Shown here: positions 1-10,083 of the stretch, piece after piece
Layout of the letters: each line of letters begins with the position of its first letter
How positions within the stretch are numbered: position 1 is the stretch's first letter
From: a virus
IMG/VR virus record: IMGVR_UViG_3300032093_000612
Location: 1 to 29,539 of that record
Direction: 5' to 3' (one strand)
Length of the DNA: 29,539 bases
Position numbers and translations under genes: made by a program
Notes under the pieces: model-generated
Databases searched by the model: none
The model's input: the letters and a program-made list of their open reading frames with translations, nothing else
What the model was told of the DNA's origin: nothing

Positions 1-1
1 A

Positions 2-1870
2 GGTAATAGTTTACCAAAAGAAGTTGCTATTAAAATAGAAACTGAGTCTCCTATTTCTGCATTCTTTATACAGGATTACATCTTAAATGTATTTATGGAT
101 TACTTCCCATTAAGAGCAAGTGACAAGATAAATACTTATCTATCTGATATAGTTAATAATAATTATAATGATATATATGAAGCATATGGAGATGTTGATA
201 CTTTTATTGATCTCTTTAGAAATGATTTATTACAATTTATAATTCAGAATAGTATTGGCTCTGTAGATATAAATACAATAGCTAACTATAAAGGATATGC
301 AGTAAATGATTCTATTGATGTAGAAAAAGTAAAAGGACTTAAAAGAAGTGCTGTATATTATGAAGGTAAAATTTATATTGATAGAGTTAAGCTACGTGAA
401 GAATATAATAACAAAACTTATTCTAAAGCTGCTTATGAAGAAACCGGTTTAGCTAAATTACCAGCAGATAAACGTACTGATGTTGTACCTTTATTTAGTT
501 CTGAAAAACAGTATGCAGCTTTTGTATTAGAAAGAGAGTATTTGCGTGCTACTAGAGAACAAGGAAGTTTTACAGATGATATATATGAGCAAGGTCTTGT
601 TGAAGATGCTTTACATAATGTATATAATCTTAAGAGCATGTTCTTTGGTACTAATAGTTTCCCAGATAAGTATGAGTTTATAAAAAATCTTTTAGAAACT
701 TCTAATTATACATTGTTTGATTATCTTGTTTATGATTCTCAACAAATTAAAACTGGAACTAAAAATGCAATTATCAAAAATCTACGTCTTATAGGTGATA
801 CAAAAGATGCGGACTTTTTAGAAGACATGAATGCTCAGTTTGAAGAACTATCTGATATAAATGTAGAAAAGAATCCTGACCCTATTATTAATAGAGAAAT
901 TTCTGAGTTCTTTAATAAGTTATCAATCTTTGGATTTATGCAGTCAGGTATGAATAAGTCATATCTAAGTTTTGTACCTATACTATCTAGTAGAAACTTT
1001 AAGGATATTATCAATACTAATATTAGTGAGTTCTCTAAAGTACTAGAAAGTGAAAAAGGTAATACCGCACTTTATAGATACTATACTAAGTTTAATGAGC
1101 AGAACTCTAGAAACAATACTACCAAGTATAGATTTAAAAATTATGTTGTAGATAACACTATTAGTAAGATGGGAAATGAAATTCCTAAACTTCCAGAAGG
1201 TACATCTTCAACATTAACACCTAGAGTATATACTTACAAATATACTAAAGCAGCTACGGTTGGTTTAATTAATAAGTATAGTGAAATTGTAGGTGTTTAT
1301 AGCGCAGCTAAAGATGGTACAGGAACTAATATGTTAAACACTGATACATATTTAGGAAATGCATCTAAAATAAAGGGTACAACTATAGGACTTCCAATTT
1401 TTGAATCCTTTGTTGGAAAACCTAAGTATTTAGATTATGCTAACCATGCTGATAATATGAAGTTAGTTGAAGATGTTATCACTCATCTTAAAGAACTTTA
1501 TGATAATGGTAAAACATTACTATTTAACACTGAAGGTTATGGAATTTTAGATGAAAATCTTAATATTGATAGTATTGCTTATGCACAGTTATTTAAAGAA
1601 TTATATTATAATTTTGGATATTTAAACCCTGTATTTGCAAAAGATCCTAAATTTATGGAGTATATTTATTCTGTACAACCTATAAATCAAGCTTTTGATG
1701 CGGAAGATTCTGCTCCAGATACGCAAGATGATGTTGTAGAAGAAAAAGAAATATCTCTTATAGATGGTAAAGTGTATCCTGTTTCTGCTATTAATTCTCA
1801 AATGTTAGAAGAAATGGGTTATGATGAAGATGGAATTAGTGATATACTTGAAGAAGCTTGTAAAAAATAA
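2..1870 (+). CDS. large phage protein of unknown function, 5' truncated by window
   Basis: The reading frame is open from base 2, before the first visible ATG at 95, so this is the C-terminal part (at least 622 residues) of a larger protein and 95 is probably not its start. I recognise no catalytic motif. The sequence is rich in Asn, Lys, Tyr and Asp, has no membrane segment or signal peptide, and ends in an acidic stretch (about 40 residues with many Asp and Glu) before the tail EEACKK. It sits five bases upstream of the next giant gene and in line with a third. Such tandem giant genes in tailed phages often encode internal or injected virion proteins, so a virion role is inferred from context only. 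A portal or other head protein cannot be excluded. Confidence 0.75.
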   Translation, partial: GNSLPKEVAIKIETESPISAFFIQDYILNVFMDYFPLRASDKINTYLSDIVNNNYNDIYEAYGDVDTFIDLFRNDLLQFIIQNSIGSVDINTIANYKGYAVNDSIDVEKVKGLKRSAVYYEGKIYIDRVKLREEYNNKTYSKAAYEETGLAKLPADKRTDVVPLFSSEKQYAAFVLEREYLRATREQGSFTDDIYEQGLVEDALHNVYNLKSMFFGTNSFPDKYEFIKNLLETSNYTLFDYLVYDSQQIKTGTKNAIIKNLRLIGDTKDADFLEDMNAQFEELSDINVEKNPDPIINREISEFFNKLSIFGFMQSGMNKSYLSFVPILSSRNFKDIINTNISEFSKVLESEKGNTALYRYYTKFNEQNSRNNTTKYRFKNYVVDNTISKMGNEIPKLPEGTSSTLTPRVYTYKYTKAATVGLINKYSEIVGVYSAAKDGTGTNMLNTDTYLGNASKIKGTTIGLPIFESFVGKPKYLDYANHADNMKLVEDVITHLKELYDNGKTLLFNTEGYGILDENLNIDSIAYAQLFKELYYNFGYLNPVFAKDPKFMEYIYSVQPINQAFDAEDSAPDTQDDVVEEKEISLIDGKVYPVSAINSQMLEEMGYDEDGISDILEEACKK

Positions 1871-1875
1871 ATTTA

Positions 1876-3606
1876 ATGGCAACCTGTCCTATAAAATCAG
1901 ATCCTAATTTTCAAAGATTAGAAAGAATCCAAGGTACTAAGATGGCTTATTATCTATGGGATAAGTTTGAAGGGGATCCTCCAAAAACAGTTTATTATAA
2001 TGTTTTAAATAAAAAGAGTAAATCCTTACCACTGAATCCTAAATTCTCTGCAGGGATAAATAAAATATTGGTGGATTATCTTAAAGCTTTAAATATTAGA
2101 TTAGAAACTGGAGATGTAGCTGATGCTGTATTAAACAATATTCCGGGTAATCCTTTAGCAGGTTTTGATATTTTACAAAAGTATTTAGCAATTAGAGATG
2201 GTTCTGAAGATGTTTTACCAAAACAAGTTGCTAATATAATGTTAAGCTTCTTAGGTAAGAAGAGTGAACTTTATAATAATTTTTGGTTTAATATTAAAAG
2301 CTGGTCTAAGTATAAGGAGCTTTATACAAAGTATAAAGATAGATTAGAGCAAACTGCAGAGTTAGAAGATATTGCCACTAAAAAAGATTCTACATATTTT
2401 GAAGATCAGTATACAGATAGAACTTTTAATTCTACAGCTCATAAACAAGTTATAGTAGATTTTATAGAGGAAGGTTTAGTTGATTTTTATGGAAGAGATC
2501 TTACAACTTTTGTAAGAAGTGAGAGAGGTAATCCTGATATTGATAAAGCATATTTTGAAAAGCGTGGTTTTAAATATAATCCTTATGATAAAGAATCAAC
2601 TGCTTTAAAAAAACTTTGGTATAGAATACATGATTTCTTTCTATCTCTTTTTAGAAGAAAGTTTGATAAACTAAGTCAAGTAGATTTAGAAGACAGAGTT
2701 TTAGATTTAGTTGATGATATATATAAAGGTAATTATAGAATATTTACAAGAGGTGTAGAGAAAGTTGGTGACTCTTTACTTGTACCTAATGCAAATGATC
2801 CCACTAATTTTAAGCAATTAGAAATTAAAAAATATAAACAGACACTATCTAAAGATCCAATAGCAAAATCTATTATAGATTGGATGACTAATAATCCAGA
2901 GATGGGTTATAAATTAAGTGGCTCTATGGTGTTAAGATATTTTGGATCTGTATACAGAGCTATTGATGAAGATATCCATGATATAGATGGTATTATACCT
3001 TTAAGTGTTGTAGAAAAAGAAAAGAATTACAATGAGTTTTATGGATGGTTACATCATAAAGGTATTTATATAAAAGATCAAGTTGAATTTACTACTAAGG
3101 TAAAAGAATTTATAGAAGATCATAGTTGGTATAAAGCTTTTACAAAAAAGTATCCTACATTTGAAATGACCAATGCTTTTATTGGTAAGGATCATAAAAA
3201 GAATCAAGAGACAGTTACAGTGCAAGGTGTTATACCAATATTAGATGCTAATGGTAATAAGCAGTTTGATGATAAAGGTAATGTCATAGCTTATGTTTTT
3301 GATTTTTTTGTGCGTACAAACTTTGGTAATTATCCAGATATTTTTGATAACTATTTCTATGATTGGAAACAGATCTTTGAAGCTAAAATTAAAATGGGTA
3401 GAGCAAAAGATATAGTGGATTTAGTATATTATGATCCTTTTATAGATGATAAGTTTAAATTTAAAAATTCCGGTTACAGATATTTTTCTTTTGCTGATGG
3501 TATTAGCTCATTTAATTTAGATAGAAATGCTGAACCAGTTAATAGTTATGCCCCGATTGGATATCCTGAAGTTCAAGATGAAACATATAACAGTTGTAAA
3601 TTATGA
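1876..3606 (+). CDS. probable polyvalent/virion protein with nucleotidyltransferase-like motif
   Basis: This encodes 576 residues and starts five bases after the previous stop. The N-terminus (MATCPIKSDPNFQRLERIQG) resembles the short CP-N-S/D...L...G segment I associate with large polyvalent proteins of Bacteroidota phages. Residues 347-371 contain LSGSMVLRYFGSVYRAIDED followed by IHDID. This fits the nucleotidyltransferase-fold pattern of GS (349-350), a downstream Arg (354) and a paired acidic motif D369-x-D371. No signal peptide or membrane helix is seen. The stop overlaps the next start (ATGA), implying translational coupling with the 1852-residue gene. A nucleotide-transferring activity delivered with the DNA is an inference, and the match could be a degenerate, inactive domain. 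Confidence 0.7.
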   Translation: MATCPIKSDPNFQRLERIQGTKMAYYLWDKFEGDPPKTVYYNVLNKKSKSLPLNPKFSAGINKILVDYLKALNIRLETGDVADAVLNNIPGNPLAGFDILQKYLAIRDGSEDVLPKQVANIMLSFLGKKSELYNNFWFNIKSWSKYKELYTKYKDRLEQTAELEDIATKKDSTYFEDQYTDRTFNSTAHKQVIVDFIEEGLVDFYGRDLTTFVRSERGNPDIDKAYFEKRGFKYNPYDKESTALKKLWYRIHDFFLSLFRRKFDKLSQVDLEDRVLDLVDDIYKGNYRIFTRGVEKVGDSLLVPNANDPTNFKQLEIKKYKQTLSKDPIAKSIIDWMTNNPEMGYKLSGSMVLRYFGSVYRAIDEDIHDIDGIIPLSVVEKEKNYNEFYGWLHHKGIYIKDQVEFTTKVKEFIEDHSWYKAFTKKYPTFEMTNAFIGKDHKKNQETVTVQGVIPILDANGNKQFDDKGNVIAYVFDFFVRTNFGNYPDIFDNYFYDWKQIFEAKIKMGRAKDIVDLVYYDPFIDDKFKFKNSGYRYFSFADGISSFNLDRNAEPVNSYAPIGYPEVQDETYNSCKL

Positions 3607-6600
3607 GTAAGTGTAGATTAGATATAGAAAATGATGTATTAAAAACATACAAAAGAGGTTTAGCAGAAAAAGTTGGTAAATTTTTATTACCTACAGATAG
3701 TTTAGATACATTTTATGTTAACTCTGCTGGTGATACAAAAGCCGGAGCAGCATCAATTTCAAAAGCCGTGTTTGCTTTAAATGAATTTTGGAATGCTAAG
3801 ATGGCTGATTTTATAACCTGGGATGGTAACGCTAGAGTATTTGTTAGACCTCCTAGTTATGTTGTAGATTACTATTGGGAAGCTTATAAAAAGAAGAATA
3901 ACATAACTGAAGAATCTCCTGACTATTATAGAGTACAAGATGAGGATTTTATAAATGAATTATTTCCGTCTGTAGAATCTCAACAGAATGTAAAAGCTCA
4001 AGAGATAGCAACTAAGTTTGCTAACAATCTAGCTTCTCAGACGGGTATCAATTATAAAATGATATCTGCAGAACAGGCTGCACAAATTACAACTGATACT
4101 ACAGCACCATGGAATGGTGAGCCAGCTTTTTATTATCAAGATACAGTTTATTTTGTTGAGAATGGCTTTAAGTTAAATAATGTATTACATGAGTATGCAC
4201 ATCCTATAGTTAGAAGTTTATATCTAAATAATAAAGATTTATTTAATAAACTTTATAGTGATATACTAGCTACAGAAGAAGGTGTTAATATATTTAATAC
4301 TGTAACTGAACTATATCCGGAGTTTACAGCAGCTGATCCAAACTTTTTACAAGAAGTATTTGTAAGAGCTTTAGAACAAGCAGCTTTACAGAAAGCTAAT
4401 AAGATATCTTCTACCCCTGGATTTAATTCTTTTATCTCTAATTTATTGTTTGCTATTAAACAATTAATAAGAAAGGTATTTGGTAAAGGTGTAAAAATTG
4501 AAAAGTTATCTATAGATACTACACTTGATCAGTTAGCTGATATGTTAACTGGTGAAAACTTTATTCTTACTACAGAGATTATTACACCGCAGGATTTAGT
4601 TTCATATGCTAGAAGTAATCAAACTTTATATAATGATTTAAATAAAGTTGATACACAAGATCTTATAAGGGTAGTTAATAGATTTTTTGTTAATTCTAAA
4701 ACTCAATTAAATAGAATAAGTACTAATAAAAACTATTCTGATTTTGTTAGTGCAATTACCACTGATTCCGGAAGATCTATTCTTAAAGATATAGTTGATA
4801 ACTTAAGAGTTGCAGAGACAACTACTGTAGATGATAAAGTTAAAAAATTTAAAGATGACCTTGATAAAAGAGAGAAACAAATTACAGCAATTGTAAGAAG
4901 TTCATTACAAACAGATATATTATTAGATAGAGTTTTAGAAAAACTTGTAGACATGAAGTCTATGAGTGATACTAAAGAAGTTATTAATCAAACATTCTAT
5001 TATGATATTTTATTGCGTAACTGGAACAAGTTTATTCAAGAAACTATTAATGGTTTAAGTGATTCCGGATTACGTACAGACAGTTCATTGTTTGCTTTAT
5101 TTTCTAGAATGTCTAATAAGACAGCTCAAGCAAATAGACTTATCAATGAAATCTATAAAAAAGGTGTTGGTGGTATTTTAACTGAACAAATAGAACCATT
5201 AGCAAAAAACGTAGACAATTATTTTACTGAGAAACTTAAAAAATTAAAATCTGAGAATGCCTCTGCAAGAGAAATAAAAAAGATAGAAGAAGAGTGGAAT
5301 AGATTAAAACTTAACCGTGCCACTATTGATGATTATTTATCAGGTATGCGTGGTGATGTTAACTCTTTGTCTGCTTACGTAGAATCTTTTGCAAGTTCTC
5401 CAGATCCTATTATTTCTAGCTTTTCAGTGTTTCTAGATAATGCTTATACAGATGTAGAACTTAAAGCTAAAAAGAATAAAGATGACTTCTTAAGAGAGTT
5501 ATTACCTGCATTAAAAGAAGCCGGTTACTCTGATAAGAATATCACTAGTTTAATGAAAGAGCTAGTTTTTGAGGAAGAAGTTATAGTACGTGATAAAAAT
5601 GGTAATGCTAGTACTGTAAAGAAACTTGTTCTACTTAATCCTTTTAAAGCTTTTGAAAAAGTAACTAGTCAGTTTCAGTTTGATATAGAAGAAGCTAAAA
5701 GACTTGGTGATATAGAAAAAGCAAGACTTCTTAATAAACAATACAGACAATTCTCCCGTGATTATATGCATGATGAATTTGTACCAGAATTTTATGCTAA
5801 GGAGAAAATTTATGATTCTGAATTAGGTTCTATTATATATCAAAGAAAACAAGATATACTAGCTGATATAGCTGATATAGATCAAAGAGTATTTGAAGAT
5901 CTTACAGAAGATGAGGCTTTTGAAGAAAAGAAAATTCTTTGGAAAAAATATAGTCAGCTTGCTTCATTACGTGATGAGGTTGGTAAACTCAAGATAGGTG
6001 ATGAATTAGAGATGGCTAAGATAGAAAAGAAGTATAGAGAAGAGTCTAGAAAGTTTTATGAGACTAAAGAAATTACCGGTCTATTTGAGTTTAAGTTAAA
6101 TCAATTTAAACAAGATCTTTTGGATCAAGGTTTACTATCTGACTCTCAAGAGTTCAAAGATAATGTTAATGATTGGCTTAACTCTAATACACGCTTATCT
6201 ATAAATGAAAAGTTTTATGAAGATAAAAAAATAATTCTTGATAAGATTAAAGCTATAACAGATACTTTACCTAAAGATGTAGCTAAAAAACTTCAGCAGG
6301 ATAAACTTTGGGAAGAGCTTATTGATATATCTGTTGGTTTTAGAAATGCTGATGGTCAAATTGTTGCTTCAGAAATGTCTGAAGAAAGAATAAAAAGAGT
6401 TAAAGAACTACAAAAAGAATTGATGACCATAAAAAATAATATGGCCGGTTTTAGTGGTTTAAATAAAGAACAATTTGAAAGATATTTAGAACTTGCTAGA
6501 TTAATTAAAAGCAAGAGAGCTACAATAAATGATAAAGAAGAGTTTAAAGAATTAGATAGATTAAAGACAGAGGGTACTGTAGATAAGTTAACAAAGAAAG

Positions 6601-9161
6601 CTCTTTTAAAACTTTATGCTGATTTACAAGAAATGCAGTATAAAGAACCAACTGATGATTATTTATCTGCATTTAATGCTAGTTTAGAAGCAATTGATCC
6701 TACAAAGATTGCTGCTTTTTCTGTTAGTGAAATAACTACTAGTAATGCTGAAAACTTTTTAAAGCCGGCTTTCTTATCTAAATATTTTAAAGCTAGTCCA
6801 GAGTTTAAAAAATGGTTTTTAGATAATCATATTGAAACAGAAAGATATAATGCTAAAACTAAGAAAGATGAAAGAGTTTATGAAAGATTGTATGTATGGA
6901 ATGTAACTCTTCCAAATGATGAAAAGTATTATAATACTTACACTTACAATGATGTAAACCCTGCTACTGGTGAGATTACTGAAACTACTTTGTATAAAAT
7001 ACCTACTATGGATTTTTATAGAAGAGTTGTTAAGAAAGAATACAGAACAGGTTACAATAAATCTACAGGTAAAGTAGAACGTAAAGTAGGAGTACATGTA
7101 GATAACCGTGGTAATTGGTTACCAAGAACTGTTGCAGAAGGTGCAAAAGATGATTCATATATAAACAAAGCTTATTATGATTTACAAAAAAGCTCGCCTA
7201 CTAAAGCTAAAGTTCTTGATGTTATTACTAAATACACTCTTCTTTTCCAGGAAGATAAAACTAAATATAGTAAATTATATTTAGATGTTCCAAGATTTAG
7301 AAAGTTAAAAAATGAACTTATCGGCAGTAGTTTAAATGCCGGTGCTCAGAAAGTTAAAACATTTATTAAACAAGCTAAAGATGCTGTAAGTAGCTCTGAT
7401 GATGATTTTGATCAAGGTTTTAACTATAATGATAGTTTTAATTTAGTTAAGGCTGATATATTTGATGAAGAAATTTCATCTATTCCTGTAAAAGGGTTAT
7501 ATAAATTAGATGTAGATCAAGTATCATTAAATGTACCTTATTCTTTACTTCAATACATGCTTTCATTAGAGCATCAAAAGAAGTTAATAGAATTAAATCC
7601 TTTAGCGCAAGCTTTACAGAAAGTTGTTAATAACCCTGAGAATGCTATTAAAGATACATCTAAAGTAAACGGTTACAACTGGGTTACTAATAATGTTAAA
7701 TCTTTTGTTGCTAAAAAAGGCAAGAATGTAAGAGCTGAAGCAATTAACACTCTTATTGAAAGGGAGTTTAAAGGACAAACAAGAGAGGGTTGGTTATCTG
7801 ATCCTTCCACTACAAGTAAGGTTGTAGATATATTACAGAAACAAGCATCCTTTGGAATGTTTGCTTTTAATATATTTCCTTCTGCTGTTAAAAATTTTGG
7901 AGGTGCTGTAACACAAATGATTATAGAATCAGGTGGTGGTAAGTATCTTAATAAGCGTTCTTACATACAAGGCCAATCAAAAGCTTTAAAAATGATGACT
8001 GATATTTCTGCTAGTATATATAATGCTGGTGAGAAGAGTATTGATTATCAATTAGTTGAAATATTTGATCCTATTAAAGGTAGATTTCAAGAAAGATTTG
8101 GTGCTGACTTTGGTAGATCAATGGGTACTGATTTGGCTGATAGTTTAATGTTTGGTTCAGGAAGAAGTTTCTCAAATGGTATATATACAGCTCCAAGAAA
8201 ATGGTTAGAGAATGAAGGTACTTTGTCTTTGTTTGCAGGTATGATGATATTCAAAAAAATACCAAGAACTATTAATGGACAAACTAATATGATATCTTAC
8301 ATAGATGCTTGGGAAAAAGAATCTGATGGTACTATTAGATTAAAGTCAGGTATTGATCAAAAGTATGCTCCAGGAGGAGAAGAATTTAAAGCTATGCGTA
8401 ATACTATCCAAGAGAAAAGCAATGACTTACAAGGTGCTTATTCTACAATGGATAAAGTATTGTTAGATAAATATGCTGTATGGAGAATGTTCTCAGGATT
8501 AAGAAGATATTTTACAAGAATGTTTGTAAATAGATTTAGTCCTTTAAGATATAATTCACGTACAGGAGATCTTACACAAGGTTATTATATAGCATTTATG
8601 AAGTTCTTGAAGTCTTTTATTTCAAGAGCATCTAGTGGTAATGTATTTATTACAGAAGATGAAGCTTATGCTGCAAAGAAAGTAATAACTGAAGGTGTTA
8701 CTATTACATTACTATCTCTTATTATTGCTTATCTTTTTGATTATGATCCTGATGATGAAGAAAGATTTGAAAAAATGCGTCAGAGAAGTGGTGATTTACT
8801 TTCTGAAGATTTTAATCTAGGTGGTTGGTTAATAAACCATGGTCTTGTTGCAACATTAGGAACAAGACAAGAGACTATTACATTCTTAAATCCAAAAGAA
8901 TATGTTGGATTAATATACAGTGGTGGTGCTCCTACATTAGGTCCAATTTCAGATAAGTATAAAGACTTTGGTGTAGATTTAATGCACCTTGTTTTAAATG
9001 ATAATCGTGCTTACTATACAAGAGATGTAGGACCATATTCATGGCAAAAAGAAAACTCTCCTAAAATATTTAATGATGTTGGATATTTATTTGGATTTAC
9101 TGGAAGTCAGGTTGATCCTGTTAAAGCATTGAAAGGAATGGAATATCAGATTAGAAGATAA
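3603..9161 (+). CDS. giant virion protein (1852 aa) with HExxH metallopeptidase-like domain
   Basis: This is the largest gene in the window. An N-terminal zincin-like motif LHEYAHP lies at residues 195-201 (H196, E197, H200). A candidate third ligand is E251 in QEVFVRALE, the arrangement of phage polyvalent-protein metallopeptidases. Residues about 330-1150 are highly charged and predicted helical or coiled. The last 450 residues are more hydrophobic: FGMFAFNIFPSAVKNFGGAV around 1418, and GVTITLLSLIIAYLF around 1700, which could span a membrane. Size, long helices, a protease-like head and a membrane-active tail fit an internal protein ejected with the DNA. This is inference from architecture and from its place just before the lysis cassette. 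I looked for an RNA polymerase DxDxD signature and found no convincing one. Confidence 0.8.
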   Translation: MSKCRLDIENDVLKTYKRGLAEKVGKFLLPTDSLDTFYVNSAGDTKAGAASISKAVFALNEFWNAKMADFITWDGNARVFVRPPSYVVDYYWEAYKKKNNITEESPDYYRVQDEDFINELFPSVESQQNVKAQEIATKFANNLASQTGINYKMISAEQAAQITTDTTAPWNGEPAFYYQDTVYFVENGFKLNNVLHEYAHPIVRSLYLNNKDLFNKLYSDILATEEGVNIFNTVTELYPEFTAADPNFLQEVFVRALEQAALQKANKISSTPGFNSFISNLLFAIKQLIRKVFGKGVKIEKLSIDTTLDQLADMLTGENFILTTEIITPQDLVSYARSNQTLYNDLNKVDTQDLIRVVNRFFVNSKTQLNRISTNKNYSDFVSAITTDSGRSILKDIVDNLRVAETTTVDDKVKKFKDDLDKREKQITAIVRSSLQTDILLDRVLEKLVDMKSMSDTKEVINQTFYYDILLRNWNKFIQETINGLSDSGLRTDSSLFALFSRMSNKTAQANRLINEIYKKGVGGILTEQIEPLAKNVDNYFTEKLKKLKSENASAREIKKIEEEWNRLKLNRATIDDYLSGMRGDVNSLSAYVESFASSPDPIISSFSVFLDNAYTDVELKAKKNKDDFLRELLPALKEAGYSDKNITSLMKELVFEEEVIVRDKNGNASTVKKLVLLNPFKAFEKVTSQFQFDIEEAKRLGDIEKARLLNKQYRQFSRDYMHDEFVPEFYAKEKIYDSELGSIIYQRKQDILADIADIDQRVFEDLTEDEAFEEKKILWKKYSQLASLRDEVGKLKIGDELEMAKIEKKYREESRKFYETKEITGLFEFKLNQFKQDLLDQGLLSDSQEFKDNVNDWLNSNTRLSINEKFYEDKKIILDKIKAITDTLPKDVAKKLQQDKLWEELIDISVGFRNADGQIVASEMSEERIKRVKELQKELMTIKNNMAGFSGLNKEQFERYLELARLIKSKRATINDKEEFKELDRLKTEGTVDKLTKKALLKLYADLQEMQYKEPTDDYLSAFNASLEAIDPTKIAAFSVSEITTSNAENFLKPAFLSKYFKASPEFKKWFLDNHIETERYNAKTKKDERVYERLYVWNVTLPNDEKYYNTYTYNDVNPATGEITETTLYKIPTMDFYRRVVKKEYRTGYNKSTGKVERKVGVHVDNRGNWLPRTVAEGAKDDSYINKAYYDLQKSSPTKAKVLDVITKYTLLFQEDKTKYSKLYLDVPRFRKLKNELIGSSLNAGAQKVKTFIKQAKDAVSSSDDDFDQGFNYNDSFNLVKADIFDEEISSIPVKGLYKLDVDQVSLNVPYSLLQYMLSLEHQKKLIELNPLAQALQKVVNNPENAIKDTSKVNGYNWVTNNVKSFVAKKGKNVRAEAINTLIEREFKGQTREGWLSDPSTTSKVVDILQKQASFGMFAFNIFPSAVKNFGGAVTQMIIESGGGKYLNKRSYIQGQSKALKMMTDISASIYNAGEKSIDYQLVEIFDPIKGRFQERFGADFGRSMGTDLADSLMFGSGRSFSNGIYTAPRKWLENEGTLSLFAGMMIFKKIPRTINGQTNMISYIDAWEKESDGTIRLKSGIDQKYAPGGEEFKAMRNTIQEKSNDLQGAYSTMDKVLLDKYAVWRMFSGLRRYFTRMFVNRFSPLRYNSRTGDLTQGYYIAFMKFLKSFISRASSGNVFITEDEAYAAKKVITEGVTITLLSLIIAYLFDYDPDDEERFEKMRQRSGDLLSEDFNLGGWLINHGLVATLGTRQETITFLNPKEYVGLIYSGGAPTLGPISDKYKDFGVDLMHLVLNDNRAYYTRDVGPYSWQKENSPKIFNDVGYLFGFTGSQVDPVKALKGMEYQIRR

Positions 9162-9191
9162 CATAGTTATATAATATTTACTAAATTTTAG

Positions 9192-9204
9192 GTATATTAT
9201 ATAT
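9192..9204 (+). promoter_or_regulatory. shared 13-mer upstream of holin gene (candidate late promoter element)
   Basis: GTATATTATATAT occurs here, 17 bases before the ATG at 9221, and identically at 14274-14286, 11 bases before another small gene. Both copies follow a T-rich run (ATTTT). The region is AT-rich, so chance is possible, but the shared placement in two of the few real intergenic gaps of the late strand suggests a phage promoter element. The alternative ATG at 9203 would fall inside it. Confidence 0.3.
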
Positions 9205-9220
9205 GTATAAGTATATAACT

Positions 9221-9499
9221 ATGAAAATTTTTAAATCAATATTTGAGTGGATCAAGCAATTCTTGGCTGATGCTGATGGGGAGGCTTCATCTAAAAGATT
9301 AAGTATGCTCTTTCTTGTTTCTTGTCTTGGATTTGGTTTTATCGCTAGTGCTGTCACTCACAAAGATATACAACCATCTGAGCACCTCACTGATGCGGTG
9401 GTTACAGTCATTCTTTTCTTAGCCGGTTTTACTAATATAGATAGAGCTATTAAAGCATTTGGTTCTAAACCAAAAAAAGATGAGGAGGTTATACCATGA
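9221..9499 (+). CDS. holin-like small membrane protein
   Basis: This encodes 92 residues from ATG 9221. An in-frame ATG at 9203 would add MYKYIT but lies in a probable promoter element. A short amphipathic head (MKIFKSIFEWIKQFLADADG) is followed by a basic patch and two hydrophobic segments, around LSMLFLVSCLGFGFIASAV and AVVTVILFLAGFT, then a charged lysine-rich tail. Two helices, small size and a charged C-terminus are typical of phage holins, which permeabilise the inner membrane at lysis. The stop overlaps the endolysin-like gene start (ATGA at 9496), which supports a lysis role by coupling. No family-specific motif is seen, so another small phage membrane protein remains possible. Confidence 0.65.
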   Translation: MKIFKSIFEWIKQFLADADGEASSKRLSMLFLVSCLGFGFIASAVTHKDIQPSEHLTDAVVTVILFLAGFTNIDRAIKAFGSKPKKDEEVIP

Positions 9500-10083
9500 G
9501 TTTTACAAGAGAGCAAGTAGAATTAGCTGTAAAGGCTAAAGGTTATAAATATTTTGAAAACGGAGACTTAAATGTAAATATTATTGGTATCCGTAACTCT
9601 GCACCCGGTAGTAAAGTTACCAACCTATTTGATGATTGGTTAACTCTTTCTTATAAAGAGGGAGGTGTATGGCAGTTCTATATTTGGAATGCCACCACTG
9701 ATCCCGGAAAAGCTCCTATGGTTGCTGGTAATAAAATTGGTGGTATAGCTAGAGTAGTTCCAGGACAATATCCCGGTTCTCATATGGTTAGATTACACCA
9801 AGGTAAGTATGAAGCTTTAGGACAGAAAGCTAATATTAAAGTATATAGAGATAATGACAGAGATACAGAATATGATACAGACACTATCACTGAAGGTGTT
9901 TATGGTATTAATATTCATAAAGCTGGTCAAGACTCTACATGGGTAGAGCGCTGGTCTGAAGGTTGTCAAGTGTTTAAGCGTGTAATGGATTTTGATGCAT
10001 TTATGAAAATCTGTAAGAGAGCTTCTAAAATTCACGGTAATTCCTTTACTTACACTTTAATTGAATCTAAAGATATCAAATAA
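9496..10083 (+). CDS. probable endolysin / cell-wall peptidase with H...SxGC motif
   Basis: This encodes 195 residues. The C-terminal half has YGINIHKAG (H141) and, 13 residues on, SEGCQVF (S154, C157). This His followed by SxGC pairing resembles the catalytic site of YkuD-type L,D-transpeptidases and related phage wall enzymes. The segments TTDPG (67-71) and VYRDNDRD (116-123) recur in proteins I associate with Bacteroidota phage lysis regions. There is no signal peptide, so export would depend on the holin-like protein encoded just upstream with a 4-base overlap. Its stop overlaps the next start by one base (TAATG). I infer peptidoglycan cleavage from the Cys/His motif and location. Whether it is a peptidase or a transpeptidase cannot be told from sequence alone. 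Confidence 0.7.
   Translation: MSFTREQVELAVKAKGYKYFENGDLNVNIIGIRNSAPGSKVTNLFDDWLTLSYKEGGVWQFYIWNATTDPGKAPMVAGNKIGGIARVVPGQYPGSHMVRLHQGKYEALGQKANIKVYRDNDRDTEYDTDTITEGVYGINIHKAGQDSTWVERWSEGCQVFKRVMDFDAFMKICKRASKIHGNSFTYTLIESKDIK

Noticed and set aside
433-639. Antisense and alternative-frame ORFs such as 433-639, 4733-4954, 6819-7097, 11733-11927, 13484-13756, 26920-27207 and 28626-28901
   Set aside because: They lie fully opposite well-supported genes, show low-complexity or hydrophobic translations typical of AT-rich shadows, and have no recognisable motif.
7390-7440. RNA polymerase catalytic DxDxD motif (SSDDDFDQGF) in the 1852-residue protein
   Set aside because: It is a run of acidic residues without the surrounding double-psi barrel pattern. 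No other polymerase motif was recognised.
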